Notes: a model not told the origin generated them from the sequence alone. 64,000 nt of DNA from Candidatus Koribacter versatilis Ellin345 (GCF_000014005.1 NC_008009.1:4030001-4094000); one strand, 5' to 3'; shown: positions 48,743 through 58,070, counted from the first letter of the stretch. A program made the numbers and translations.

Positions 48743-51192
48743 TCGTACCGCAGCGCGACCATCGGATCCACCTTGCTCGCCCGTCGCGCCGGCACATAAC
48801 ACGCCAACAACGCCACCATCGCGAGTAGCGCTCCCACCGCCACGAACGTCAGCGGATCGGTAGGCTTGACTCCCGACAGTTGGCTCGACATCAATCGTGT
48901 CAACCCCAGTGCCGCTACCATCCCCACGCCAATACCAATCGCCAGCAATCTTCCGCCGCTCGACAGCACCATGCGCAGGATGTCGAAGCGCTCCGCGCCC
49001 AGCGCAATGCGTACGCCAATCTCCTGGGTGCGCTGGCCGACTGCATACGCAATCACGCCATAAATTCCGATGCTCGCCAGCAGCAGCGCGAGCCCCGCGA
49101 AGATGGAAAGCAGGATCATCGTAAAGCGACGCGATGCAAACGAATCCGCGACAATCGCGCTCATGGATTCCGAATTGGCAATTACCATCTCGCTCGAAAT
49201 CTGCCTCACTGCCGTGCGAAGTGTGCTCATGACCTGCGCATCACCACCGATACCGCGAGCCATGGTGAATGATCCCGACCCATACGACTTCGTGTACTGG
49301 TCCGAGACTTGCGCCCACGGGAAGTAGAACTGCTCCTGCAGCGGAGAGATTTGCGAATCGTTGTCGAGGCTCCACTGCTTCACGTGCCCGACCACGCCGA
49401 TGATTTCGACCACGCGCTCGTCCTGCATATGCAGTCTCTTCCCGATCGGATCTTCATTCGGGTAGAACTTTCGCGCGAATGTCGTGTCAATCACCACCAC
49501 GCTCGGCGCGTGTTCATCATCCTGGCGCGTGAAAAATCGCCCGCTCTGCAATGGAATCGACATCGCCTGCAGATAGCTCGGGCTCACGATGTAATTGATG
49601 GCCATCGGCATATCGTTTTGAGATGGCTTCGGCCGGCCGTCCACCCAGAAGTAAGTCTCGTCATCGTCCCCAAGGGGAAGCGCACCCCAGAGGAAGGAAA
49701 CGTCTTTGATTCCTGGCAACGTCACGAGCTGATCTTCAAGTTGGTGGTATTGCTGGCGGATCGTTTCCGGGTCCGCCGTGTTCAGCGCTGCCGGGAACGA
49801 CATCCCGAACGTCACAATGTTTTGTGGATTGAACCCAGGATCCACGTGCCACAGGTACACCAGCGTGCGCACCATCAGGCCAGCACCGATCAGCAGCACC
49901 ATGGCCAGCGCCATCTGTGCCACCACGAACACGTTCTGCACGCGATGCCGCGCACTCGTCACGGTTCGTCCCGTCGCCTTCAGCGTGTCGCTCAAATCGG
50001 TATGCGCGTTACGAGACAGCGCCGGAATGATTCCCGCAAGCATTCCGGTGATTACGATCAGCGCAGCGGTAAATATCAATACGCGTCCGTCCACCGAGAT
50101 GGTTTCCGACCTCGGCAGAACTCTCGGCAACGCCGCCAGCGCTGCGTGCGTGCCATAGCCCGCGAACAAAACGCCCAACACGCCGCCAACGATCGAGAGC
50201 ATCAGGCTCTCGGTGAGCATCTGCCTCACAACGCGCCCGCGCGCTGCACCCAGCGCGGCCCGGATCGCGAACTCGCGCGTGCGTCCTACCGACCGCGCGA
50301 GCACCAGGTTCGCCACATTCACGCAAGCGATGAGCAGCACGAATCCCACCGCCGCCAGCAGCGTGATCAGGTAAGGACGAACGTAGCCAACAACCTGGTC
50401 GCGCAGTGGGCGGACCTTCGCAGTCGTATCTTTATTGAACTCCGGATAAGCCAATGCGAGATCGCGGGACACCGCTTCCATGTCGGCCTTGGCCTCGGCC
50501 AGGGTCACGCCGGGCTTGAGCCGCCCAATCCCGTGAATACCAAGTCCCCAGTCGCGGTGTTGCAGCGCCGTCTTGTCGAACTGTCCCATGGGGATGTAGA
50601 GGTCAGAGGCCTGAAAGTTCCCAAGCGGCAGGCTGAAGTCCGCGGGCACCACGCCAATGACGGTGTACTGCGCGCCATTCAGGGTGATCGGCTTGCTCAA
50701 CACGTCGGGAGATGACGCAAACTTTTTACGCCACAACCCCGCGCTGATCATCACCAATGGCGGCCCGCCAATGCGATCTTCGTCTTTCAGGAAGCTGCGC
50801 CCGATCACCGGCTTGGTGCCGAGGATCGGGAAGAAATCCGACGTCACATACTCGCCAAAGAGTTGTTCTGCATCTCCCGAGCCCGTGAGGTTGAATACCA
50901 GGGAGCGATAAGCAGCGATCGCGGAGAACGTGTGGTTGTTCTTCTGCCAATCAACAAAGTTCGGGTACGAAATGGACCCGAACGCGAAGTTCGGCTTCCC
51001 TGCGTGCAGCACGACCAACTGGTCCGGATGCGGATACGGCAGCGGGTTGAGCAGCACCCCGTTCACCACGGAAAACAGCGCGGTGTTCGCGCCGATGCCC
51101 AGCGCCAGCGTCAGCACCGCAATCAAGGTGAAGGCCGGACTCTTGCGCAACATGCGCACGCCGTAACGAATGTCCTGCAGTAGGGTATTCAT
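48739..51192 (-). CDS. Orphan ABC-type permease (ADOP/MacB-FtsX family)
   Basis: An 817-residue permease with the acidobacterial duplicated orphan permease layout: N-terminal QDIRYGVRMLRKSPAFTLIA, one helix, a large periplasmic MacB_PCD region (to about 270), an FtsX block (helices at about 280-400), a further helix near 425, a second periplasmic region and a final FtsX block (SIFAGLALLLASIGIYGVIAYAVGQRTQEIG-type signature). No ATPase gene lies near. It probably couples to a shared ATPase or works in mechanotransmission rather than transport. A related 919-residue copy lies upstream, with an MFS gene between. Confidence 0.85.
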   Translation of the reverse strand: MNTLLQDIRYGVRMLRKSPAFTLIAVLTLALGIGANTALFSVVNGVLLNPLPYPHPDQLVVLHAGKPNFAFGSISYPNFVDWQKNNHTFSAIAAYRSLVFNLTGSGDAEQLFGEYVTSDFFPILGTKPVIGRSFLKDEDRIGGPPLVMISAGLWRKKFASSPDVLSKPITLNGAQYTVIGVVPADFSLPLGNFQASDLYIPMGQFDKTALQHRDWGLGIHGIGRLKPGVTLAEAKADMEAVSRDLALAYPEFNKDTTAKVRPLRDQVVGYVRPYLITLLAAVGFVLLIACVNVANLVLARSVGRTREFAIRAALGAARGRVVRQMLTESLMLSIVGGVLGVLFAGYGTHAALAALPRVLPRSETISVDGRVLIFTAALIVITGMLAGIIPALSRNAHTDLSDTLKATGRTVTSARHRVQNVFVVAQMALAMVLLIGAGLMVRTLVYLWHVDPGFNPQNIVTFGMSFPAALNTADPETIRQQYHQLEDQLVTLPGIKDVSFLWGALPLGDDDETYFWVDGRPKPSQNDMPMAINYIVSPSYLQAMSIPLQSGRFFTRQDDEHAPSVVVIDTTFARKFYPNEDPIGKRLHMQDERVVEIIGVVGHVKQWSLDNDSQISPLQEQFYFPWAQVSDQYTKSYGSGSFTMARGIGGDAQVMSTLRTAVRQISSEMVIANSESMSAIVADSFASRRFTMILLSIFAGLALLLASIGIYGVIAYAVGQRTQEIGVRIALGAERFDILRMVLSSGGRLLAIGIGVGMVAALGLTRLMSSQLSGVKPTDPLTFVAVGALLAMVALLACYVPARRASKVDPMVALRYD

Positions 51193-51314
51193 GCGAGCTC
51201 CGAATTCATTCTCAAGAGCACGTCTTCAGCCACGCTAAGTGATTGAGAGTACAAGCCCGGATGGCCGAATAAATGTCCGATGTCTGCCGCTTGTGTTCGG
51301 GGACGGACAGCGCT

Positions 51315-52580
51315 TCAGTTAGGATCAGCCGTGACCGCCGGCTCTGCCGGAAGCATATTCGGTTGCTCGGTCAGCGAATCCACGCGCCGCAACCTCGGGA
51401 ACAATACGCTCCAAACCGCCACCACGACCAGTGTTCCGACGCCGCCCCACACCACCGCGGGGACAGTTCCCAGCCACTGCGCGGTGATGCCGCTTTCGAA
51501 TTGTCCGAACTCGTTCGACGCACCAATGAACAACATGTTCACCGCACTCACGCGACCGCGCATTTCGTCGGGCGTGTTGAGTTGCACCAGCGTCGAACGC
51601 ACGATCACGCTCACCATGTCGCTGGCGCCGACAGTGAGTAGCGTGATCAGCGAGAGCATCACCGAGCGCGACAATCCGAACACGATCGTCGCCACGCCGA
51701 AGATCGCTACGCACCACAGCATCACCGCGCCCGCTCTCTTTCGCAGCGGACGATGCGCCAGCACCAGCGCCATCAGCACCGCACCGACTCCCGGCGCGCT
51801 ACGCAGAATACCCAATCCCCACGGTCCCACGCGCAGGATCTCTCGCGCATACACCGGCAGCAACGCGACCGCTCCCCCCAACAAAACCGCGAACAGATCG
51901 AGCGAGATCGCGCCCAGCACGATCTGGTTGTGCCAAAGGTAGTCGAAGCCCGCCAGAACAGTTCGCAACGACGCCGTCCCGCGCGGCCGCTGCGCGCTCT
52001 GCACTGTGATGAACAACGCGGAGACAAACGCAAAGACGAACGAGATTGTCGCGATGAGGTAAACATTCTTTGGTCCGGTAATGCCGTAGAGCAATCCGCC
52101 CAGCGCCGGACCGAGGATGGTCGCGGTATTGAAGATCGAAGATCCCCACGCCGCAGCATTCGGAAAATCTTCCGCCGAGACCAACTGCGGCATGAGCGAC
52201 TGCCCAGCCGGTCCGTTGAACGCGCGCACGATTCCGATCAGCACCAGTACGACATAGATGGGGCGCACGTTGTGCAAGCCACGGGCTGTGAACATCAAAA
52301 GGAGTGCCGAACACAAAGCGAAAGCCGCATAACACCTGGCTACGATGCGATGTCTCGGAAGACGATCTGCCGTATGTCCGGCGAGAAGGAACAACAAAAT
52401 TCCAGGCAAGAATTGCGCGAGCCCCACGAGCCCAAGGTCCAACGGTCGCCGGGTGATCTCGTACACCTGCCAGCCCACCGCGACCGACTGCATCTCCATC
52501 GCCGAAACGACGAGGAAACGCGCCATCTGGAAGTAGCGGAACGCAGGATATTGGAAGGCAGCGCGCGAGCCGGAAGCCAT
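51315..52580 (-). CDS. MFS exporter (EntS-like, MFS_3)
   Basis: A 421-residue major facilitator with about 11-12 hydrophobic helices. Landmarks are QSVAVGWQVYEITRRPLDLGL near the N-terminus (split here at Trp), LAGHTADRLPRHRIV in the second loop, and LVQLNTPDEMRGRVSAVNML, a typical EntS/MFS_3 motif. Substrate is unknown; related exporters move siderophores or drugs. It lies between two ADOP permease genes on the same strand, a setting often seen in acidobacterial efflux islands. The start follows agaggga on the minus strand. Confidence 0.83.
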   Translation of the reverse strand: MASGSRAAFQYPAFRYFQMARFLVVSAMEMQSVAVGWQVYEITRRPLDLGLVGLAQFLPGILLFLLAGHTADRLPRHRIVARCYAAFALCSALLLMFTARGLHNVRPIYVVLVLIGIVRAFNGPAGQSLMPQLVSAEDFPNAAAWGSSIFNTATILGPALGGLLYGITGPKNVYLIATISFVFAFVSALFITVQSAQRPRGTASLRTVLAGFDYLWHNQIVLGAISLDLFAVLLGGAVALLPVYAREILRVGPWGLGILRSAPGVGAVLMALVLAHRPLRKRAGAVMLWCVAIFGVATIVFGLSRSVMLSLITLLTVGASDMVSVIVRSTLVQLNTPDEMRGRVSAVNMLFIGASNEFGQFESGITAQWLGTVPAVVWGGVGTLVVVAVWSVLFPRLRRVDSLTEQPNMLPAEPAVTADPN

Positions 52581-52674
52581 TCCCTCTAGTGTGCCATTTT
52601 CGCCAGACCTGTGGGTGCTCCATCCTTATCTGCAAAGCGGATAGGGTGCGGTCTTTGGCATGTATCCGAGGGAC

Positions 52675-55434
52675 CTACTCCGTTCTCAACGCCCGCGCCG
52701 GATCGATGGTCGCTGCACGTCGCGCCGGGATCAGTGCCGCGATTGAAGCAGCCACGCCCAAGGTGAGAACTGCGCCCACAAGTACGCGAGCATCCACGCC
52801 TTTCACCTCGTAGAGCTGCGAGGTAACGAAGCGCGCGCACAGCAGTGCCGCCGGGACGCCAATCGCCAGCCCAATGAGCGCCTGAACCATCGCGCCGCGC
52901 ACCACCATTGTCATCACGCCACCGCGATGCGCGCCGAGCGCCATGCGGATCCCAATCTCCGGCGTCCGCCGCGCCACGCCGTATGCGGTCACACCGTAGA
53001 GTCCCAACGTCGCCAGCAGCAACGCGAGTGCGCCGAACAACGTCGTCAACCGCGAAACCATGCGGTCTTCGGCGAACTGGTCGTAAATCTGCGATTCAAA
53101 AGTCTGGAATTTCACCACACTCAGGTTCGGATTGATTGCCGACAACGTTTTGCGCGCCAGCGTTTCCATCTCCGGCACGGGCCGCGACGTCTTGAGCACG
53201 ATGGCGCTCACGAAAAGGCTCTCGTCGCTTTCAATCGGATCTTTATCGCTCGCCGGGCGCTGCAGCAGCGGCATAAAGAACATGAGATGGTCTCTCCAAC
53301 GCGCATCGGAATACACCGTGTCTTCGACCACGCCGACAATCTCAAAATCGGCCACCGATGCCGCACTGCCGCCGAAGTGTTGTCCGATCGGGTTCTCGCC
53401 GGGCTGAAAGAGCTTATTCACAAAGGTACGGTTCACCACTGCCACCGTGGGTGAAGTCTCGGTGTCCTGCACGCCAATGCCGCGTCCCATCACCAGGTGC
53501 GTGCCGACGGAGTCGAAGTACTCAGGACTTACGCGCAGCACGGAAGACAAAGTGTGCGGGTACGGCTTGCCCTGCACCATCACGTCCCAACTATCGTTGT
53601 TGTCTTCCATCGGCGAATAGCTCGTGATGCCGACTTTCTCTACTTCAGGGATGAGATGAAATCGTTCCTCAAGCAGACGATACAGTTCTCCGACCTGACG
53701 CTGCGAGTACCCTGCCGTTTGGGGATTGATGTGCACGATGTATCGGTTGGTGGCATCGAGCTTGAGGTCAATGTGCTGCAGCTTGCTCAGGCTCTGCGCG
53801 AAAAGTCCCGCTCCGACCAGCAACACCAGCGAGAGTCCCGCCTGCATCACCACGAGTCCGCGCTGCAGAAGCGTGGCTCCGCCGATCACAGAACGAGTAC
53901 CGCGGTGCAGGGCTTCCACCGGCTCGGACTTCGCCGCGATCCAAGCCGGCGCCATTCCAAATAGCACGCCAGTGAGCAGCGAGAGTCCGAACGCGAACGC
54001 AAGGACCGCGGGCGAAGGTGCGGCGTGAATGGGCACCTGCTGCGCGCCGGGAAACGCCAGCACCAGCAACATGCGCGTGCCGGCGTACGCAACCAGCAGT
54101 CCCGCTCCTCCACCAATTCCAGCAAGCAGAACACTCTCAGTTAGAAGCTGCCGCACGATGCGTCCACGCTTTGCGCCAAGAGCGGTGCGCACATTGATCT
54201 CCGCCTTACGTGCCATGCCGCGCACTAGCAGCAAGTTCGCGATGTTCGCGCACGCAATCAGCAGCACCAGGCCCGATACCCACATCAGGAGTTTGAGGTG
54301 CTTGTCGTATTGCTGCTGCAGGGCCTGGATGCCGCCGCCCGCCGGGGAAAGCACGATGTGCGCTTTCCTGAGCCGCTCCCGCCCTTCCTTCGATGAAAAA
54401 CGCTGCGTGGTGACGAGTTGTTCGCGCAGCAACTCGCTGATTTTCTGCTCCAGAACCGCGCGCGAAACGCCCGGTTTCAGCCGTCCGATGATGTACAGCC
54501 ACTGCATTTCCGACCCGTGTACATACGGAGCATTCGCAATCGGCGGCATGGTCTCGATTGGCAGGTAGAATTCCGGTGGCGTGCTCAACAAACGATCGCC
54601 ATAGAAGTTCTCCGGCGCGATGCCCACGACCGTCACCGGCTTCGTGTTCACGTACATGGTGCTGCCCACTACCGACGGATCACGATCGAATGCGTTCTTC
54701 CAGGTCTCGTAGCTCATCACCGCGGTCATCGGCGCGCCGATCACATCGTCTGAATCTTCCAGCAGCCTTCCTGCGACGGGAGTCAGGCCAAAGGTCTTGA
54801 AGTAGTTGCCGGATACGAATTCGCCCATCACCGAACGTGGCGTCTGCTGCGCGCCCTCGCGCCGCACGACGACTGGGCGATAGGCGAATCCCGCCTGGAT
54901 CGCCGCCAGTTCTTCAAACTCCGTGGTGTTCTTTTTCAGAAACTCATAACTACTCGTGGTGAAGAGCGAGACTTCACCACTGTCGTGAAAACCCGCTCCT
55001 ACGCAACAGTCGTTGTTGTTGCCGAGCCTCACTAGCGACTTCGGATCGGCCACCGGCAGCTTCTTGAGCATCAATGCGTGTACCAGGGTGAAGATCGCCG
55101 CATTCGCGCCAATGCCCAGCGCGAGCGTCAAGACCGCGACGCTGCTGAATACCGGCGACTTTTTCAGCATGCGCACGCCATAGCGGCAGTCCTGCAACAC
55201 CGTCTCCAGGATCGGCAGACTCTCTTCGGCGTGATAACTTTCGCCAACCGCCTCCACCGGCCCGAGTTTGATGAGCGCCTGGCGGCGCGCCTCGACCGCC
55301 GACATGCCCGAGCGGATGTTCTCTTCGGTCTGCAGCGCGACGTGCTCTTCCATCTCTTCACGCAAACGCTCGCGGTTCGATCGCCCGAAAGCAAAATTGC
55401 GAATACGCGCCCACCCGTGCCGTAAGGCTTTCAT
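52675..55434 (-). CDS. Orphan ABC-type permease (ADOP), long form with N-terminal domain
   Basis: A 919-residue permease. Residues 1-80 are the ADOP cytoplasmic prefix (RLREEMEEHVALQTEENIRSG, ALIKLGPVEAV), followed by QDCRYGVRMLKKSPVFSSVA and the same MacB_PCD-FtsX-MacB_PCD-FtsX pattern as the downstream paralogue. There is no ATPase partner. ATG 55434 is chosen because it overlaps the PadR stop (ATGA) and starts at the ADOP prefix; a longer frame to 55494 has no support. Coupling to PadR indicates this regulator controls the permease. Confidence 0.85.
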   Translation of the reverse strand: MKALRHGWARIRNFAFGRSNRERLREEMEEHVALQTEENIRSGMSAVEARRQALIKLGPVEAVGESYHAEESLPILETVLQDCRYGVRMLKKSPVFSSVAVLTLALGIGANAAIFTLVHALMLKKLPVADPKSLVRLGNNNDCCVGAGFHDSGEVSLFTTSSYEFLKKNTTEFEELAAIQAGFAYRPVVVRREGAQQTPRSVMGEFVSGNYFKTFGLTPVAGRLLEDSDDVIGAPMTAVMSYETWKNAFDRDPSVVGSTMYVNTKPVTVVGIAPENFYGDRLLSTPPEFYLPIETMPPIANAPYVHGSEMQWLYIIGRLKPGVSRAVLEQKISELLREQLVTTQRFSSKEGRERLRKAHIVLSPAGGGIQALQQQYDKHLKLLMWVSGLVLLIACANIANLLLVRGMARKAEINVRTALGAKRGRIVRQLLTESVLLAGIGGGAGLLVAYAGTRMLLVLAFPGAQQVPIHAAPSPAVLAFAFGLSLLTGVLFGMAPAWIAAKSEPVEALHRGTRSVIGGATLLQRGLVVMQAGLSLVLLVGAGLFAQSLSKLQHIDLKLDATNRYIVHINPQTAGYSQRQVGELYRLLEERFHLIPEVEKVGITSYSPMEDNNDSWDVMVQGKPYPHTLSSVLRVSPEYFDSVGTHLVMGRGIGVQDTETSPTVAVVNRTFVNKLFQPGENPIGQHFGGSAASVADFEIVGVVEDTVYSDARWRDHLMFFMPLLQRPASDKDPIESDESLFVSAIVLKTSRPVPEMETLARKTLSAINPNLSVVKFQTFESQIYDQFAEDRMVSRLTTLFGALALLLATLGLYGVTAYGVARRTPEIGIRMALGAHRGGVMTMVVRGAMVQALIGLAIGVPAALLCARFVTSQLYEVKGVDARVLVGAVLTLGVAASIAALIPARRAATIDPARALRTE

Positions 55435-55778
55435 CACAGACCTTCCGCTTTGGCGTCGAGGAACCGCGCCATGATTGCCGTCGTCTGCTGCCACTCCTGT
55501 ACCTGCGCCTGCAGTTCGCGCCGACCCACCTTGGTGAGCTGGTAATAGCGCGCGCGACGGTTGTTTTCGGAAGCGCCCCAGTCGGAGTCGATCGCGCCCT
55601 CCAGTTCCAATCGCAGCAGTACTGGATAAAGCGTTCCCTGGTTGACGGAGAGAAGGTCTCCGCTGATCTGCTCGATGCGTCGGGCGATGCCATATCCGTG
55701 CAATGGCCCGAGCACCTCGAGCGTCTTCAGCACCATCAGCGCCAGCGTTCCCTGCTTCACATCGGTTTTCTGTTTCAC
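55434..55778 (-). CDS. PadR-family transcriptional regulator
   Basis: A 114-residue PadR winged-helix repressor. The family core is GTLALMVLKTLEVLGPLHGYG, IARRIEQISGDLLSVNQGTL and YPVLLRLELEGAI, followed by NNRRARYYQLTKVGRREL. PadR proteins of this size often control neighbouring permeases. GTG 55778 is chosen because AAAGGA lies six bases upstream on the minus strand. It overlaps the ADOP start by ATGA. The gap to the divergent ArsR gene is the shared regulatory region. Confidence 0.87.
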   Translation of the reverse strand: MKQKTDVKQGTLALMVLKTLEVLGPLHGYGIARRIEQISGDLLSVNQGTLYPVLLRLELEGAIDSDWGASENNRRARYYQLTKVGRRELQAQVQEWQQTTAIMARFLDAKAEGL

Positions 55779-55888
55779 GTCGTTCCTTTTGGTTTCCAAC
55801 AGAACGATTTCACAACTCCTGTGGGAAAGCAACAGGACGAGAGTGCGGCCCGTCCCACCCTTTTACTGACTTGTCTCAAAAGAATTTA

Positions 55889-55928
55889 CGTATATGTCTT
55901 GACACGTATATACCACTAGTCGTATATT
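55889..55928 (+). promoter_or_regulatory. Promoter of ArsR operon with three CGTATAT direct repeats
   Basis: TTGACA (55899-55904) and TATATT (55923-55928) are 18 bases apart, a strong sigma-70 promoter. CGTATAT occurs at 55889, 55905 and 55921, exactly 16 bases apart, over and around the promoter. These are candidate binding sites for the ArsR-like product made 8 bases downstream. Confidence 0.65.
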
Positions 55929-55935
55929 ACAACGC

Positions 55936-56307
55936 GTGGAAGCCTTCGAGATCATCGCCGAACCTAACCGTCGCGCCATCCTCAGCCTGCTTGCGGGATC
56001 CGAGCAGTCAGTCGGCGAGATCGAGCGGCAGCTTCGAATGACGCAGCCGACCGTATCGAAGCACTTGCGAGTGCTGCGCGACGCGGGCTTCGTGGAGGCA
56101 ACAGTGGACGCGCAACGGCGGTTGTACCGCCTGCGGCCGGAACCCTTCCAAGAGGTAGATGCGTGGCTCGACCAGTTCCGCCGGTTCTGGTCAGCGCATG
56201 TAGACGCCCTGGAGCGGCACCTCGACCGCATGGCGCAATCCAAACAGATAAAACCCAAAACCAGCAAGCGGCGCCGGAAGACGCGCGATCGCGAGAAAGG
56301 AAATTAA
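55936..56307 (+). CDS. ArsR-family winged-helix regulator
   Basis: A 123-residue regulator. Residues 1-80 carry the ArsR helix-turn-helix (IIAEPNRRAILSLLAGSEQS, EIERQLRMTQPTVSKHLRVL, AGFVEATVDAQRRLYRLRP). A helical dimer part and basic tail (KPKTSKRRRKTRDREK) follow. The metal-binding cysteines of arsenic-type ArsR proteins are absent, so it belongs to the common SRPBCC-linked ArsR subgroup. GTG 55936 begins the gene eight bases after the -10. It heads the five-gene operon to 57882 and probably represses it. Confidence 0.83.
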   Translation: MEAFEIIAEPNRRAILSLLAGSEQSVGEIERQLRMTQPTVSKHLRVLRDAGFVEATVDAQRRLYRLRPEPFQEVDAWLDQFRRFWSAHVDALERHLDRMAQSKQIKPKTSKRRRKTRDREKGN

Positions 56308-56308
56308 T

Positions 56309-56701
56309 ATGAAGATCAAACTGACCAGCATTTATGTAGACGACCAGGAAAAAGCTCTGCGCTTTTATACCGAGGTTATCGGCTTCGTGAAAAAAAACGA
56401 CTTCAGCCAGGGACCGTATCGCTGGCTCACCGTGGCCTCCGCCGAAGATCCCGACGGCACCGAATTGCAGCTCGCGCTCAACAACAATCCTGCGGCAAAG
56501 GCGTATCAGCAGGCGCTGTTCGCCCAAAACCAACCGGCAGCCATGTTTTTCACCGATAATGTGCAGGCCGATTACGAGCGCATGAAGACGCACGGAGCAA
56601 ACTTCACCATGCCGCCCACGGACGTCACCGCTTCGACGATCGCGATGGTCAACGACACCTGCGGCAACCTCATCCAAATTACCGAACTGAAGCGCTGGTA
56701 G
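56309..56701 (+). CDS. VOC-family glyoxalase-like protein
   Basis: A 130-residue VOC protein. Typical features are KLTSIYVDDQEKALRFYTEVIGF at the start, GPYRWLTVASAEDPDGTELQL and the ending VSSTIAMVNDTCGNLIQITEL-type metal strand. It may bind a metal or small metabolite. It starts one base after the ArsR stop (adjacent ATG) and precedes the SRPBCC gene by 14 bases. In such ArsR operons the VOC and SRPBCC proteins usually go together; function is not established. Confidence 0.8.
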   Translation: MKIKLTSIYVDDQEKALRFYTEVIGFVKKNDFSQGPYRWLTVASAEDPDGTELQLALNNNPAAKAYQQALFAQNQPAAMFFTDNVQADYERMKTHGANFTMPPTDVTASTIAMVNDTCGNLIQITELKRW

Positions 56702-56715
56702 CAGCGGAGGAGACG

Positions 56716-57252
56716 ATGAGCGGTCAAGCACAGTACGCACCGGGCCCACCGAGAGGCGCCCACGTGGAAAAAGACGGACAGCGCTGGACGCTCGTTCTGG
56801 TGCGAGAGTTGCGTCATGCGCCGGAAATGGTGTGGGAAGCTCTCACCGATCCGGCGCAGCTCGCGGAGTGGGCGCCCTTCGACCCCGATCGCAACATCGC
56901 CAGCGAAGGCCCAGTGCGGATGAAGATGGCGCACTCGCCTCGCCCAGTGGAATTTGACACCCAGGTGAAGCGTGCCGAGCCGCCGCGGCTACTCGAATAC
57001 AGCTGGGGCGAAAGCGACCTGCGTTGGGAACTCGAACCTACCGATCGCGGCACGCGGCTCACGCTTTGGCACAACATTGATAAGGGATTCGTTTCCTGGG
57101 GCGCAGCCGGCTGGCACATTTGCTTCGACGTGCTCGAGCATCTGTTGTCGGGCGATCCGATCGGCCGCCTTGTTGGCAATGACGCCATACGCTTCGGACA
57201 CTGGAAAGAACTGGTCGCGCAGTACGCAAAACAATTCGAGGCACAGCCATGA
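56716..57252 (+). CDS. SRPBCC/AHSA1-domain protein
   Basis: A 178-residue START-like protein. The core has LVRELRHAPEMVWEALTDPAQ (split at Trp), EWAPFDPDRN, LEYSWGESDLRWEL and GWHICFDVLEHLL, as in AHSA1-type proteins. A ligand cavity would be formed by the beta sheet and the C-terminal helix. It starts with a strong GGAGGAG ribosome site. Its stop overlaps the next gene (ATGA). The function is unknown; ArsR-linked SRPBCC proteins have been proposed as ligand-binding factors. Confidence 0.8.
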   Translation: MSGQAQYAPGPPRGAHVEKDGQRWTLVLVRELRHAPEMVWEALTDPAQLAEWAPFDPDRNIASEGPVRMKMAHSPRPVEFDTQVKRAEPPRLLEYSWGESDLRWELEPTDRGTRLTLWHNIDKGFVSWGAAGWHICFDVLEHLLSGDPIGRLVGNDAIRFGHWKELVAQYAKQFEAQP

Positions 57253-57503
57253 AAGAAAGCACGAAACGCTCGATTGTCCGCTGGATTCATCTCATCTTTG
57301 CGATCCCGATCGTCGGCTACATCTATAGTCCGTTCGATCAGCTCCCGATGTACGCCCCGCGCGTGCGCTATATCATCGTGCCGCTCATGGTCCTTTCCGG
57401 CATGTGGATGTGGAAGGGCCATGTCGTGCGGCGATTGTTTTTCGAAACCACGGCTGGCATAGCCAGCAAGGAAAGACGCCATGAACCCATCGCAGAAAAT
57501 TGA
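57249..57503 (+). CDS. Small two-helix membrane protein
   Basis: An 84-residue protein with two hydrophobic helices (about residues 10-30, IVRWIHLIFAIPIVGYIYS, and 43-58). It is conserved next to SRPBCC genes in this kind of operon as far as I know, but has no established function. It overlaps the SRPBCC stop by ATGA and the DUF1801 start by 23 bases, so translation of all three is coupled. Confidence 0.65.
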   Translation: MKESTKRSIVRWIHLIFAIPIVGYIYSPFDQLPMYAPRVRYIIVPLMVLSGMWMWKGHVVRRLFFETTAGIASKERRHEPIAEN

Positions 57504-57882
57504 CGACCTGATTGCGTCGCTGCCCGACTGGCGCGGCAAGACCCTCGCCACCATTCGCAAGACAATCCTTGCCGCCGACTCGCAGATCATCGAGGAATGG
57601 AAGTGGATGGGAAGCCCGGTGTGGTCGCGCGACGGCATTCTCGTCGTTGGCAATTCGCACAAAGACAAAGTGAAGCTGACCTTCTACCACGGTGCCCAGC
57701 TTCCCGACCCCGATAAGCTCTTCAACAACGGCCTCGACGGCAATAAGTGGCGAGCAATCGACTTGCTCGAGGGCGACAAAATCAACGAGCGGGCGCTGAA
57801 AACGCTCGTCCGCGACGCCATCGCATGCAACCTGAATCTCAAGCAGAAAACGCCAGCGAAGTCACGCAAGACAAAGAAGTAA
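57481..57882 (+). CDS. DUF1801 protein
   Basis: A 133-residue DUF1801 protein (YdhG-like). The family signature is IDDLIASLPDWRGKTLATIRK, EEWKWMGSPVWSRDGILVVG and VKLTFYHGAQLPDP, with a Lys/Thr-rich C-terminus (KQKTPAKSRKTKK). The fold is like that of iron-chaperone-type YdhG proteins, but the function is unknown. It is the last gene of the ArsR operon and overlaps the membrane-protein gene by 23 bases. No terminator is obvious before the next promoter. Confidence 0.8.
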   Translation: MNPSQKIDDLIASLPDWRGKTLATIRKTILAADSQIIEEWKWMGSPVWSRDGILVVGNSHKDKVKLTFYHGAQLPDPDKLFNNGLDGNKWRAIDLLEGDKINERALKTLVRDAIACNLNLKQKTPAKSRKTKK

Positions 57883-57941
57883 GGGCTTCCCAAGTCCTAC
57901 CCGAGATCGTTTTTCCCTTCCTTTTAGGTCGTCGCCCGACC

Positions 57942-57978
57942 GTATCCCGTTGAGAGTTTTTGGAAACCGGGATACACT
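57942..57978 (+). promoter_or_regulatory. Promoter with inverted repeat before the S74 surface-protein gene
   Basis: TTGAGA (57950-57955) and TACACT (57973-57978) are 17 bases apart. GTATCCCG (57942-57949) and CGGGATAC (57968-57975) form a perfect inverted repeat that flanks the -35 and enters the -10. A regulator or local hairpin acting here would block transcription. The leader is about 85 bases before ATG 58071. Confidence 0.55.
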
Positions 57979-58070
57979 CCCCTGCGCCGCTTTAGTGCCA
58001 TCCCCCTTTGTGCTGTTCTTTCCCCCGTTTAGTGCTGCTGACACGCGTTCGATATTCGCAAGGAGAGTTC

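Noticed and set aside
49309-50715. 468-codon + strand frame opposite the ADOP permease
   Set aside because: His/Arg-rich shadow translation.
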